DNA of 64,000 nt, from NCBI GenBank assembly GCA_034669965.1, contig JAXMOK010000003.1, forward strand, positions 1 through 64,000. Reading direction: 5' to 3'. The DNA is from HXMU1420-13 sp034669965 (GTDB lineage: Bacteria > Bacteroidota > Rhodothermia > Balneolales > Balneolaceae). The position numbers were made by a program, and so were the translations under genes. The notes beneath the pieces are model-generated. The model searched no databases. It was not told the DNA's origin and worked only from the letters and a program-made list of their open reading frames with translations. Of this stretch, positions 23,218 to 32,698 are shown one piece after another. Positions within the stretch are counted from its first letter, which is position 1; every line of letters begins with the position of its first letter.

Positions 23218-24495
23218 ATGACAGTTCGGATTTCACTTTTACTGCTTTTGGGAACCTTGCTTTGGACTCCCACTGAAGCGCAAGTCATCGATTACGCACG
23301 ACATGTTGTAAATACGCTCGCCTCGGATTCGCTTCTTGGTCGTGGCTATGTAAAAGACGGCGATAAAAAAGCTGCTGCCTTTATCGAACAAGAATTTCGA
23401 CGACTTGGACTTCAACCGTTAAACCGATCATACACCCAATCTTTCGAAATTCCGGTTAATACTTTTCCGGATTCTATAACTGTTAAAATCGACAATCAGG
23501 CGTTGATAGCTGGAAAAGATTTTCATGTGTTACCCGGCTCACCATCTATTTCGGGCACCTACGAAATATTATTTATTCCAAGGGATGAGATTTTCAATCT
23601 CAATCTTTTACGGTCAAAAATAGACCAATCTGAAGGGAAAGTAATTGTGTTAGATGATTACCCGGACAGTTTGATGGATAACACGCAACGAAATATGTGG
23701 GTGCAGATTCAACAATTATTGACAAAACACCCGAGTATAAAAGCTGCAGCGACCATCCTGCTAACTAATGAAAAACTCACATGGTATGGCTCGCAAATTG
23801 AGGATGAAAATCCCTCTTTACGCATGCTGAAAGATGTATTTGATCCATCTGCCAAAACTATTGAACTGAATATTAATAATGAGTTTATCAATGCGTATCC
23901 GACTCAAAATGTGTTTGGTTTTATCGAAGGCGAAATAGATTCGACCATTCTTTTTATGGCCCATTATGATCATTTTGGGATGATGGGACAAGCTATTTTC
24001 CCCGGAGCAAATGATAATGCTAGCGGTGTAGCACTGTTGCTTTCACTTGCACGGTATTATTCTGAAATTAAACCTCCCTACAACATGGTGTTTGTGGCAT
24101 TTGGTGCAGAAGAATTAGGGCTAATTGGGGCTAAACATTTTGGTGATAATCCCCCCTATGAGTTATCAAAAACAAAATTTATGCTAAATTTTGATATCTC
24201 AGGAACCGGCGATGATGGCATTCGTGTGGTAAACGGTTCTGTATATCGAAATCAATTCGATCAAATGGTGGCCTTAAATGAAGAACACGATCTACTTCCA
24301 CAAGTCCGAATCCGAGGCTCTGCCTGTAACTCTGATCATTGCATCTTCGACCGACTCAACATTCCCGGCTTCTATATTTACACCCTCGGTGGCATCCCCG
24401 CCTACCACGACGTCTACGATCGCCCCGAAACCCTCCCACTCACCGAATTCGAAGACTACTTCAAACTGCTTAGGCTGTTTGTTGATGAGTTGTGA
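23218..24495 (+). CDS. Secreted M28-family zinc aminopeptidase
   Basis: 425 residues with a Sec signal peptide (MTVRISLLLLLGTLLWTPTEAQ). The catalytic part has the M28 metal ligands: MAHYDHFG (His, Asp), GANDNASGVALLL (bridging Asp and neighbours), FGAEELGLIGAKHF (catalytic Glu and Glu ligand) and LNFDISG (Asp). The N-terminal 200 residues hold a PA-like inserted region. The start codon directly follows the dnaB stop. It probably trims peptides in the periplasm or outside. Confidence 0.88.
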   Translation: MTVRISLLLLLGTLLWTPTEAQVIDYARHVVNTLASDSLLGRGYVKDGDKKAAAFIEQEFRRLGLQPLNRSYTQSFEIPVNTFPDSITVKIDNQALIAGKDFHVLPGSPSISGTYEILFIPRDEIFNLNLLRSKIDQSEGKVIVLDDYPDSLMDNTQRNMWVQIQQLLTKHPSIKAAATILLTNEKLTWYGSQIEDENPSLRMLKDVFDPSAKTIELNINNEFINAYPTQNVFGFIEGEIDSTILFMAHYDHFGMMGQAIFPGANDNASGVALLLSLARYYSEIKPPYNMVFVAFGAEELGLIGAKHFGDNPPYELSKTKFMLNFDISGTGDDGIRVVNGSVYRNQFDQMVALNEEHDLLPQVRIRGSACNSDHCIFDRLNIPGFYIYTLGGIPAYHDVYDRPETLPLTEFEDYFKLLRLFVDEL

Positions 24496-24715
24496 TATTG
24501 GTTATTGGTTATTGGTTATTGGTTAATTTTCGCCATAAAAGCACTTTAGAAATGGTAAATGCTAAGGGTTAAGTTTTAAATGAATACTGTGGCTAGATTA
24601 TTTCTGCCACTAAAACACTAAATCACGAATTAAACATTGATCATTAACTATTGTTTGAAATTTGATCGCTTGAAATTTGGAATTTAACTACATCTTTCTT
24701 GCGTCAATTATCATA
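24496..24715. repeat. Intergenic repeat region (TATTGGT tract and dispersed element)
   Basis: Starts with about four TATTGGT units. Next comes a dispersed element (GGTAAATGCTAAGGGTTAAG, then CCACTAAAACACTAAATCAC and TTAAACATTGATCATTAACT) whose relatives are at 39130-39490. A TTTGATCGCTTGAAATTTGG stretch resembles one unit of the 38-bp tandem repeat at 39494. No gene was seen. Confidence 0.65.
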
Positions 24716-24751
24716 AATAAAAAGCCCCATCCACGCTAATGAATGAGGCTT
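24716..24751 (-). terminator. Terminator of the six-gene cohesin/S16 operon
   Basis: On the minus strand a 9-bp stem (AAGCCTCAT with ATGGGGCTT, one G-T wobble) and 12-nt loop is followed by TTTATTTAT. It lies 25 bp after the stop of the scaffold gene. Confidence 0.82.
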
Positions 24752-24776
24752 GGTTCTATGTTGGTCGTACTAGAAC

Positions 24777-27641
24777 TTATTTGATCAATAACATTCTTCT
24801 GGTTTGAGTGAAATCCGCAGTTTCTAATCTGTAAAAGTAAACTCCTGAGGATAAATTTGAAGCATTAAACGACACTGAATACTCACCTACATTTCTAAAT
24901 CCATCAACTAAAGTAGCCACCTCTCTTCCCGAAATATCAAACACTTTTAAGGAAATGTGCTGACCTTCTGGAATGCTAAAACTGATGTTTGTGGAAGGAT
25001 TAAAAGGGTTTGGATAGTTTTGAGATAGTTGGAAAGATTTGGGCGAGTTATTTTCTGATTCATTTGATACAATGATAATCTCAACTACTAGATCACTAAT
25101 ATCTACGTTAACTTCCTTGCCTTCGCTATCGAGCACTTCTGCATCGAGCAGGCTAAAGATAACTTCACCTTCGGCGCTACTGACAAACTTGGCCCGCATG
25201 GCCACGCCCGCTCCGCTGGCTCCCTCGCCCGAGGTCTTGCTCACCGCCATATCCAACGTCTGGGCGTCCACGGCTTGATAAAAATCGATCACCGAACTTC
25301 CTAAGAAGTCCCCGGCCTCTGCACTGCCCTCCACGTAACTCGTGGTAGCCTGATTGGCTTGGAGCTTCAGCGACACTCCATACACATCTTCGGCCGGATT
25401 GTCTTGCCCAAGCGTGATTTCCACCCAATATTCGGTGTCGAACATTTGTTCGGACTCCGCAACTGGGGAGATGGAAACCGTATCTCGTTCCCCAATGATG
25501 GTGATGGTTAAACTACTCAGATCCAGCCCCACATCCTGCCCTTCACTGTCGAGCACTTCCGCATCCAGCAGGCTAAAGATAACTTCACCTTCGACGCTAC
25601 TGACAAACTTGGCCCGCATGGCCACGCCCGCTCCGCTGGCTCCCTCGCCCGAGGTCTTGCTCACCGCCATATCCAACGTCTGGGCGTCCACGGCTTGATA
25701 AAAATCGATCACCGAACTTCCTAAGAAGTCCCCGGCCTCTGCACTGCCCTCCACGTAACTCGTGGTAGCCTGATTGGCTTGGAGCTTCAGCGACACTCCA
25801 TACACATCTTCGGCCGGATTGTCTTGCCCAAGCGTGATTTCCACCCAATATTCGGTGTCGAACATTTGTTCGGACTCCGCAACTGGGGAGATGGAAACCG
25901 TATCTCGTTCCCCAATGATGGTGATGGTTAAACTACTCAGATCCAGCCCCACATCCTGCCCTTCACTGTCGAGCACTTCCGCATCCAGCAGGCTAAAGAT
26001 AACTTCACCTTCGGCGCTGCTTACAAACTTCGCCCGCATCGCCACTCCACTGCCTGAAGCACCTGATCCAGAGGTCTTGCTCACCGCCATATCCACGGTC
26101 TGGGCGTCCACGGCTTGGTAGAAGTCGATGACAGAACTGCCTAAGAAGTCCCCGGCCCCTGCACTGCCTTCTACGTAACTAGTAGTAGACTGATTGGCTT
26201 GAAGTTTCAGCGAAACCCCATACACATCCTCGGCTGGATTGTCTTCTCCCAAAGTAATCTCCACCCAATATTCCGTGTCGAGCATTTGTGCAGGCTCTGC
26301 AACCGGAGCGATGGACACCGTATCCTTTTCTCCGATAATAGTTACCGTCAGATCACTGAGGGCAAGGCCCACTTCGTTGCCTTCGCTATCAAGCACTTCT
26401 GCATCCAGCAGACTAAAGACTACCTCGCCTTCAGCGCTGCTCATAAACTTAGCCCGCATGGCCACGCCCGCTCCACTGGCTCCCTCCCCCGAGGTCTTGC
26501 TCACCGCCATATCCACGGTCTGGGCGTCAACGGCTTGGTAGAAGTCGATCACCGAGCTTCCTAAAAAGTCTCCCGCCTCTGCACTGCCTTCCACGTAACT
26601 CGTAGTAGACTCATTAGCTTGTAGCTTCAGCGAAACCCCATACACATCCTCGGCCGGATTGTCTTCTCCCAAAGTAATCTCCACCCAATATTCCGTGTCG
26701 AGCATTTGTTCGGGCTCCGCAACCGGAGCGATGGACACCGTATCCTTTTCTCCGATAATAGTTACCGTCAGATCACTGAGGGCAAGGCCCACTTCGTTGC
26801 CTTCGTTATCAAGCACTTCTGCATCCAACAGACTAAAGACTACCTCGCCTTCGGCGCTGCTCACAAACTTAGCTCTCATTGCTATTCCATTACCACTGGC
26901 TCCCACGCCCGAGGTCTTGCTCACCGCCATATCCAACGTCTGGGCATCTACTGCCTGATAGAAGTCGATGACAGAACTTCCTAAGAAATCCCCGGCCTCC
27001 GCACTGCCTTCCACGTAACTCGTAGTAGACTCATTGGCTTGTAGCTTCAGCGAAACCCCATACACATCCTCGGCCGGATTGTCTTCTCCCAAAGTAATCT
27101 CCACCCAATATTCCGTGTCGAGCATTTGTGCAGGCTCTGCAACCGGAGCGATGGACACCGTATCCTTTTCTCCGATAATAGTTACCGTCAGATCACTGAG
27201 GGCAAGGCCCACTTCGTTGCCTTCGCTATCAAGCACTTCTGCATCCAGCAGACTAAAGACTACCTCGCCTTCAGCGCTGCTCATAAACTTAGCCCGCATG
27301 GCCACGCCCGCTCCACTGGCTCCCTCCCCCGAGGTCTTGCTCACCGCCATATCCAACGTCTGGGCGTCCACGGTTTGGTAGAAGTCAATGACAGAACTTC
27401 CTAAGAAATCCCCAGCTTCCGCACTGCCTTCCACATATGTGGTCGTAGATTGATCGGCTTGGAGCTTCAGCGAAACCCCATACACATCCTCGGCCGGATC
27501 GTCCTGCCCAAGCGTGATCTCCACCCAATATTCGGTATCTAGTGCTTGTTCAGATTCTGAATTAGCACTTAGAGATACTGATTGTGCATGTAAGTTTGAT
27601 AGCAACAGAAACTGAAAAATTACTATTACTATTACTTTCAT
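24777..27641 (-). CDS. Secreted scaffold-like protein: six cohesin-like repeats plus T9SS sorting domain
   Basis: About 954 residues from ATG 27641 (signal peptide MKVIVIVIFQFLLLSNLHAQ); a coupled ATG at 27674 overlaps the previous stop and would add eleven residues. Six repeats of exactly 140 residues follow, each with TEYWVEITLG, AEDVYGVSLKLQA, YVEGSAEAGDFLGSSVIDFY, DMAVSKTSG and VVFSLLDAEVLDSEG, which matches the strand order of cohesin-like domains (GxxLxYDP, FLGxS, SGxGVSGxG, DxEALDSxGN). The last 85 residues are a T9SS type A sorting domain (QLSQNYPNPFNPST ... YFYRLETADFTQTRRMLLIK). Last gene of the operon. Confidence 0.8.
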   Translation of the reverse strand: MKVIVIVIFQFLLLSNLHAQSVSLSANSESEQALDTEYWVEITLGQDDPAEDVYGVSLKLQADQSTTTYVEGSAEAGDFLGSSVIDFYQTVDAQTLDMAVSKTSGEGASGAGVAMRAKFMSSAEGEVVFSLLDAEVLDSEGNEVGLALSDLTVTIIGEKDTVSIAPVAEPAQMLDTEYWVEITLGEDNPAEDVYGVSLKLQANESTTSYVEGSAEAGDFLGSSVIDFYQAVDAQTLDMAVSKTSGVGASGNGIAMRAKFVSSAEGEVVFSLLDAEVLDNEGNEVGLALSDLTVTIIGEKDTVSIAPVAEPEQMLDTEYWVEITLGEDNPAEDVYGVSLKLQANESTTSYVEGSAEAGDFLGSSVIDFYQAVDAQTVDMAVSKTSGEGASGAGVAMRAKFMSSAEGEVVFSLLDAEVLDSEGNEVGLALSDLTVTIIGEKDTVSIAPVAEPAQMLDTEYWVEITLGEDNPAEDVYGVSLKLQANQSTTSYVEGSAGAGDFLGSSVIDFYQAVDAQTVDMAVSKTSGSGASGSGVAMRAKFVSSAEGEVIFSLLDAEVLDSEGQDVGLDLSSLTITIIGERDTVSISPVAESEQMFDTEYWVEITLGQDNPAEDVYGVSLKLQANQATTSYVEGSAEAGDFLGSSVIDFYQAVDAQTLDMAVSKTSGEGASGAGVAMRAKFVSSVEGEVIFSLLDAEVLDSEGQDVGLDLSSLTITIIGERDTVSISPVAESEQMFDTEYWVEITLGQDNPAEDVYGVSLKLQANQATTSYVEGSAEAGDFLGSSVIDFYQAVDAQTLDMAVSKTSGEGASGAGVAMRAKFVSSAEGEVIFSLLDAEVLDSEGKEVNVDISDLVVEIIIVSNESENNSPKSFQLSQNYPNPFNPSTNISFSIPEGQHISLKVFDISGREVATLVDGFRNVGEYSVSFNASNLSSGVYFYRLETADFTQTRRMLLIK
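25085..27600 (-). repeat. Six 420-bp tandem repeats
   Basis: The marker TATTC(C/G)GT occurs at 25428, 25848, 26268, 26688, 27108 and 27528, exactly 420 bp apart with no indels. The two promoter-distal copies appear identical over about 400 bp (25174-25592 against 25594-26012), and the segment around 26281-26490 equals 27121-27330, 840 bp away. This points to recent recombination between copies. Confidence 0.92.
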
Positions 27642-27670
27642 ATTACTATTTAACCACATAGTGCGACACC

Positions 27671-30600
27671 TCATTTAATGAGTGTCATTGACCGAGTTAA
27701 GACTTTGTTACCTGCCTCAAGTCTGTAGATATAATTTCCACTTGCTAATCCCGATGCATCAAATACAACTGAATATTCACCAGCTGCTTGATTTCCCTCC
27801 ACTAGAGTAGTTATTAGTTGACCTGACATCGAATAAACAGATAGCTGAATATCTAATTTTTTATCCAGTGTATATTTTATTGTAGTGCTTGGGTTAAATG
27901 GATTAGGGTAATTCGAACTCAAACTTAATGTGAAAGGAGAGTCTTTATCAATTTCCTCATTAGAAGAATAATCAACGTCAGTTTTGAATCCTGATACAGC
28001 AAGCACTTCACCATTGGTATTTACAAGATTCAATTTACTAAACTCAATTTCACCTTGTAAAAATTCGGATTCATCAACTTTTATTTTGATTAATAGCTCA
28101 TTTCCAGCGTTTATAATCTCATTTTGATTGAGACTGGATAGTGCGAAATCAATAGTTTTTGTTTCTTCGTTAACTTTCGTAAAACTCAAGTAATCATCGG
28201 TAGTCAATTTATCGTCAAATATCAAAGAGGTTGAACCCAAGCCAAATGAGCTACTAATGCTTCCCGATAGCCCATAAATTTGATCAGTTAGTTCAAACGT
28301 TATGTTTAAAAACCCATCTTTTAAAATCACTGTTGATTTCGATTCAATAGGTAATACTGCTAACTGACTAATTGCTACTTTTGTATTAGCTCCATCATCA
28401 TGAGTTTTTCCATAATTCAAGCCAATTGGTAATATATCTCTTCCATCAACGACCCCATCACCATTCGCATCTTCACATACACATACCCAATCTTCACGAA
28501 GATAAGCTCTCCATTGATTACCCGGATTATTTTCACCTGGTCTTTCTTCACCATAACATTGACCTACAAATAGAACATCAAAACTAGAAACAACACCATC
28601 GTGGTTAGTATCTCCCGGCCAAACAGTAACACCAGCAGTAATTTCTATTTCAAGAGAATTAATATCAAATATGATGGGATTTCCATTGGAATCCAGTGCT
28701 TCAAAATCTAACAAACTAAATGTAGCAATACCTTCTTGAGTAGATGTAAACTTAGCACGTGCAATAACTCCGCTACCGCTTACACCACTACCGCTGGTTT
28801 TAGTAACTGCCATATCCACGGTCTGATCATCTACAGGTTCAAAAAATGGAATGACTGAATTCCCTAGAAATCCTCCATCTTCTGCAGAATCTACAACATA
28901 ATTTGTACCAGCACCTGATGCATTAAGCTTAAACGAAATCCCAAACAAATCTTCCACTTCATCATTTTCACCTACTTTTACTTCGACCCAATATTCTTGA
29001 TTTATTGTTTGAGTTAAGTCGCTTAGAGGAGTTATGTCGGCAGTTGGATCAGAAATTGTATCTATTTGTACAACAACATAGTTCTCTTTCAATTTCTGTT
29101 TTGCAAAGTTATTGTCTTCTACTGCTAACTTTATAGTATAGATTCCAGGAGTATTGTATATATGTTTTGGATTTTGTGCATTTGAATCAGTACTTCCATC
29201 GTTATCAAAATCCCAATTCCATGTTGAAATATTTGATGACGAACTTGAATTATCATAAAACATGACTTCAAAAGGAGCAACTCCTATTAATGTATCAGCA
29301 TAAAAATCTACATCCAGAAATACTTTATCTAAATTAGCAGAGAAGATTTCTGAAGTTCCATTGTAATAGAATTCCTTTTGGGCTAAGGAGTTAAAATTGA
29401 ATTCTCCAGATTGAGAGATAATTATATTTCTATGATACATTTGAGTTATGGCATCATATGACATGAGTAACGTATCCTGAGATAAATCAGGGTTTTGAAC
29501 AACTAAATTAACATCAGCATCGATAATGCTATTTTGACTTGAATCAAAAACTCTTGCACTGATTTTATATTGATTTGGTATTTCACCTGATTCCACTGCC
29601 ACTAATTCTGTGAATAAATCTCCAATCATTACGGTAATAGTAACCTGATTAAATGTTGATGAATATTCAACTCCTTGATTAGTAAACTGAACTTCTGAAC
29701 CACCGAAAATGTAAACCCCAGAATTGCTAGAATTCAAACTATAGTTAAACGATTCCTCTTCGTTTGGTTCGATATCATTGAAATCATCCTTGAGATTGCC
29801 ACTAACATAGTTAAATAATGTATTTAAGTTTGAGTCATCATAACTAACCTCAATTGCATTATTATCACCTACATTCTGTAATGAGTTTAGAACAGTAAAA
29901 TTTTCCCCAACAAGCACCGTATCTTTTGAAATAGTCTTATTAGCTAATACGTTTGGTGTACCTTGATAATATTCCATTTCAATTATAAAGTATTCGATAT
30001 CAAGCTTGGTTCTATCAAAAGGATCAGCTTTTAACATAAAAACATTGTTTTCCTCAATATCATTTTCATTGAATCTCAATCGAAATTGCCTGTCGTCATC
30101 AATTTCCTCTTCATCCACCATTTCACCATTTATGAACAAATAAACCTTGCCTGGATTTAGAACATTTTCAACTCGGACAAAGAAATTTCCTTCTTCCCAA
30201 GAATCTTGGAAGTTTTGTAATTCAATTGCTGATAGGTTAATCTCTGGGCTTTCCCATATTTCATTTGTAAAAGGTAAACCAACACTAGAAGAGTTTACTC
30301 TCCACTCTGTATCATTTCCTGTAGTAGATATATTCGTTAAACCCAATCTAAAAGTATTGGTACCTGGCCTTAACCATTCAAGTATATCTTCGGAATCACT
30401 CCCAGAACTGCTAGTTTGTTCTATTTCATTTGACTCTACATGTCTAATGAAAAACCTTCCGGAGCCATCAAGTTCGTCTACATTGTAGGACCAACTAGAA
30501 AAACTTAGACTTTTAAATTGATCATTTGATATGAACACATCATATTCGATATTTAGAGGTGCTGTACTATTGGGGTCATTATCCAAGTTAAATGAAGTGC

Positions 30601-32632
30601 TGCCACTTGGGCCAGTAAATATTATTATCTGTCCTGTCCCATCGCCATCAATTTGGTAACCCGCATCAAATTCCCATTCCAACTCTTGACTACCCTGTGG
30701 GATAACATCAATTAGATTTATAATTGTATACGATTCGAATTCAGTTTCAAAATTTAGATTAAATGATAATTGTTCTTTGCTACTATTAGTATTATCAATT
30801 TGATATACAAATTCATATATCTCACCAGCTTCTAAAGTGAAATTATTAAGCATACTTGATGTTACTACTGAATTATCAGTCCCAGTAACGTTACTTGTTA
30901 ATTCTAATGCATCACTACCTGAATTATATAATTGAACAGTTTGATTAATTATCGAATTTGGAGGCATTGACAAGTTCTTGGTATAACTACCTTGCCCATC
31001 CACTTCTAAAATACCTTGCCTAATACCGCTTAAAACGAAAGATGAGTAGTTGTTAGAGCTATTTTGATCTTGACTTGAAGAGAATTCAGCTTCAATGAAT
31101 TTATCTTGATCTGTAACTTGCACATTAAACTTAACAGGGTATAACTGTCCTGGACTTAATATTGGAATCGTCGTTGTTGTTGACTCCTCGTTTCCATTTA
31201 CCGACAAACGAATTTGCCGAATTAATTCGGCTTCTCGTCCACTATTATATAACATAACAACAATTTCTGCCTGCTCACCAACTATGTTATAATTATTGGT
31301 ACTGAAAACATCTATTATACTATAATCCTTATCATTAACTGCGATCTCAGAGTATGTTTCCCCTTCAAAGATTTGAACAGTTTGTAAAAAATTCGGTGTT
31401 TGATCTGAGTAAGGTTCGGATGCCTCTATCACAATATCATTTACTCCCGGTTTAAGAAAATTTGCTATCTGAAATTCGGAAATATGCATTTCATTTGAAT
31501 TTGCATTGACTTGGGCTACATCAAAATCACCAATAATTTCATTTCCGTTAATCGATATATTAATAGGTGCATAACCTCCTGATAAATTGCCACTTCTTAA
31601 ACTTAGAACAACGCCTGTGGGTATATTTTGCTCTTCAATTCTATATACAAACTCGCCTTCTTTTTTGATTATATGAGACTCGGAATCTATGTCATAATCA
31701 ATCTCTGATAGTAACAAGAAAACGTTATCCTGAACGGATTCATTAGTAAAATCTAAATAGTAATAGTCAAGTTCATTGATAATCGGAGGATCCGTTTCAT
31801 CTACCTTATCTTCGAATAAATTTATTATTGGTGATATTGAATCAATAAAATATTCCTGATTACCAGTTATTAATGATTTTAAGGCTGCTATTTTTATTTT
31901 TTCTATTTGAATAATTGCATTTACATAGAACTCAAGTATGTCACCTATGATCTCCGACATAAACTCATCAATTACTGATAAAGCGCCCGGTATTTCAGTT
32001 ACTTCCAGAGCAGCTTTTAAAAACTCTTTTCCGTAAATAACTGTATAAAAACTAATTACACCTTTAATTCCACCCCATATTATCGATCCAGCTAATGTAT
32101 AAGGATCAAATTCTTCATCATTAAATAATAAACCGATTGCATAAGACGCCCCTTCCATTAAAGCATGCCCACCAACATAAACGGCTATAGCCGGTAAAGC
32201 TTCGGGTCTACCAAATTTTCTGTTTAGTATATATTCATTAATTGCTCTTCGTAATTCTTTTTCTGTTTCTAGACGAAGCTCCTCGGGAATCTCAAGACCA
32301 TCTATGTAAACTTGCAGTCTAGCTTCTCGTTCATTGTATTCCCGAATATGTTTTGCTAATTCAGATTCAGTCTTAAATCCCTTTTCTAAAATGGTCGTTT
32401 CATAAGTCACAAGATCTGACCTACTAACACTTAATGCATCAATAGATGTTTCAGTAATTTGAACAGGCTTTGAATTAGTAAATTCACTTTCATGTTTATA
32501 AGAATCAAAATTAGACTCAATGTTACTGATATTAAAAGTAACTTCTGCTTTTACTGTATTGAGAATTATTTCTGATTCATTTAGTGTTATACAAAATAAG
32601 ATGGCTATGACGATGACTCTAGTTACTAACAT
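27671..32632 (-). CDS. Large secreted protein: CARDB-like, PKD, cohesin-like, dockerin-like, T9SS tail
   Basis: 1653 residues with an N-terminal signal segment (LVTRVIVIAILFCITL). Residues about 30-300 are a unique alpha-rich part. The middle has repeated beta domains of CARDB type (for example VVMLYNSGREAELIRQIRLS). A PKD domain is at about 1107-1198 (WNWDFDNDGSTDS, HIYNTPGIYTIKLAV), a cohesin-like domain at about 1200-1337 (DLFGISFKLNAS, GGFLGNSVIPFF, SGSGVSGSGV, EALDSNGN), a dockerin-like pair of calcium loops at 1340-1411 (DTNHDGVVSSFD, DANGDGVVDGRD), a degenerate second cohesin-like part, and the T9SS sorting domain in the last 85 residues. Overlaps the next gene by 4 bp. Confidence 0.8.
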   Translation of the reverse strand: MLVTRVIVIAILFCITLNESEIILNTVKAEVTFNISNIESNFDSYKHESEFTNSKPVQITETSIDALSVSRSDLVTYETTILEKGFKTESELAKHIREYNEREARLQVYIDGLEIPEELRLETEKELRRAINEYILNRKFGRPEALPAIAVYVGGHALMEGASYAIGLLFNDEEFDPYTLAGSIIWGGIKGVISFYTVIYGKEFLKAALEVTEIPGALSVIDEFMSEIIGDILEFYVNAIIQIEKIKIAALKSLITGNQEYFIDSISPIINLFEDKVDETDPPIINELDYYYLDFTNESVQDNVFLLLSEIDYDIDSESHIIKKEGEFVYRIEEQNIPTGVVLSLRSGNLSGGYAPINISINGNEIIGDFDVAQVNANSNEMHISEFQIANFLKPGVNDIVIEASEPYSDQTPNFLQTVQIFEGETYSEIAVNDKDYSIIDVFSTNNYNIVGEQAEIVVMLYNSGREAELIRQIRLSVNGNEESTTTTIPILSPGQLYPVKFNVQVTDQDKFIEAEFSSSQDQNSSNNYSSFVLSGIRQGILEVDGQGSYTKNLSMPPNSIINQTVQLYNSGSDALELTSNVTGTDNSVVTSSMLNNFTLEAGEIYEFVYQIDNTNSSKEQLSFNLNFETEFESYTIINLIDVIPQGSQELEWEFDAGYQIDGDGTGQIIIFTGPSGSTSFNLDNDPNSTAPLNIEYDVFISNDQFKSLSFSSWSYNVDELDGSGRFFIRHVESNEIEQTSSSGSDSEDILEWLRPGTNTFRLGLTNISTTGNDTEWRVNSSSVGLPFTNEIWESPEINLSAIELQNFQDSWEEGNFFVRVENVLNPGKVYLFINGEMVDEEEIDDDRQFRLRFNENDIEENNVFMLKADPFDRTKLDIEYFIIEMEYYQGTPNVLANKTISKDTVLVGENFTVLNSLQNVGDNNAIEVSYDDSNLNTLFNYVSGNLKDDFNDIEPNEEESFNYSLNSSNSGVYIFGGSEVQFTNQGVEYSSTFNQVTITVMIGDLFTELVAVESGEIPNQYKISARVFDSSQNSIIDADVNLVVQNPDLSQDTLLMSYDAITQMYHRNIIISQSGEFNFNSLAQKEFYYNGTSEIFSANLDKVFLDVDFYADTLIGVAPFEVMFYDNSSSSSNISTWNWDFDNDGSTDSNAQNPKHIYNTPGIYTIKLAVEDNNFAKQKLKENYVVVQIDTISDPTADITPLSDLTQTINQEYWVEVKVGENDEVEDLFGISFKLNASGAGTNYVVDSAEDGGFLGNSVIPFFEPVDDQTVDMAVTKTSGSGVSGSGVIARAKFTSTQEGIATFSLLDFEALDSNGNPIIFDINSLEIEITAGVTVWPGDTNHDGVVSSFDVLFVGQCYGEERPGENNPGNQWRAYLREDWVCVCEDANGDGVVDGRDILPIGLNYGKTHDDGANTKVAISQLAVLPIESKSTVILKDGFLNITFELTDQIYGLSGSISSSFGLGSTSLIFDDKLTTDDYLSFTKVNEETKTIDFALSSLNQNEIINAGNELLIKIKVDESEFLQGEIEFSKLNLVNTNGEVLAVSGFKTDVDYSSNEEIDKDSPFTLSLSSNYPNPFNPSTTIKYTLDKKLDIQLSVYSMSGQLITTLVEGNQAAGEYSVVFDASGLASGNYIYRLEAGNKVLTRSMTLIK

Positions 32633-32698
32633 ATATTTTGGTTAGGTTTTTAATCATACATATTCCATTGCATCTTATACCTTCCACAGAAAAAAATC

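Noticed and set aside
25039..27404. Many + strand frames of about 80-120 codons with shared sequence
   Set aside because: They are antisense shadows of the 420-bp tandem repeats of the scaffold-like gene, all with the same phase.
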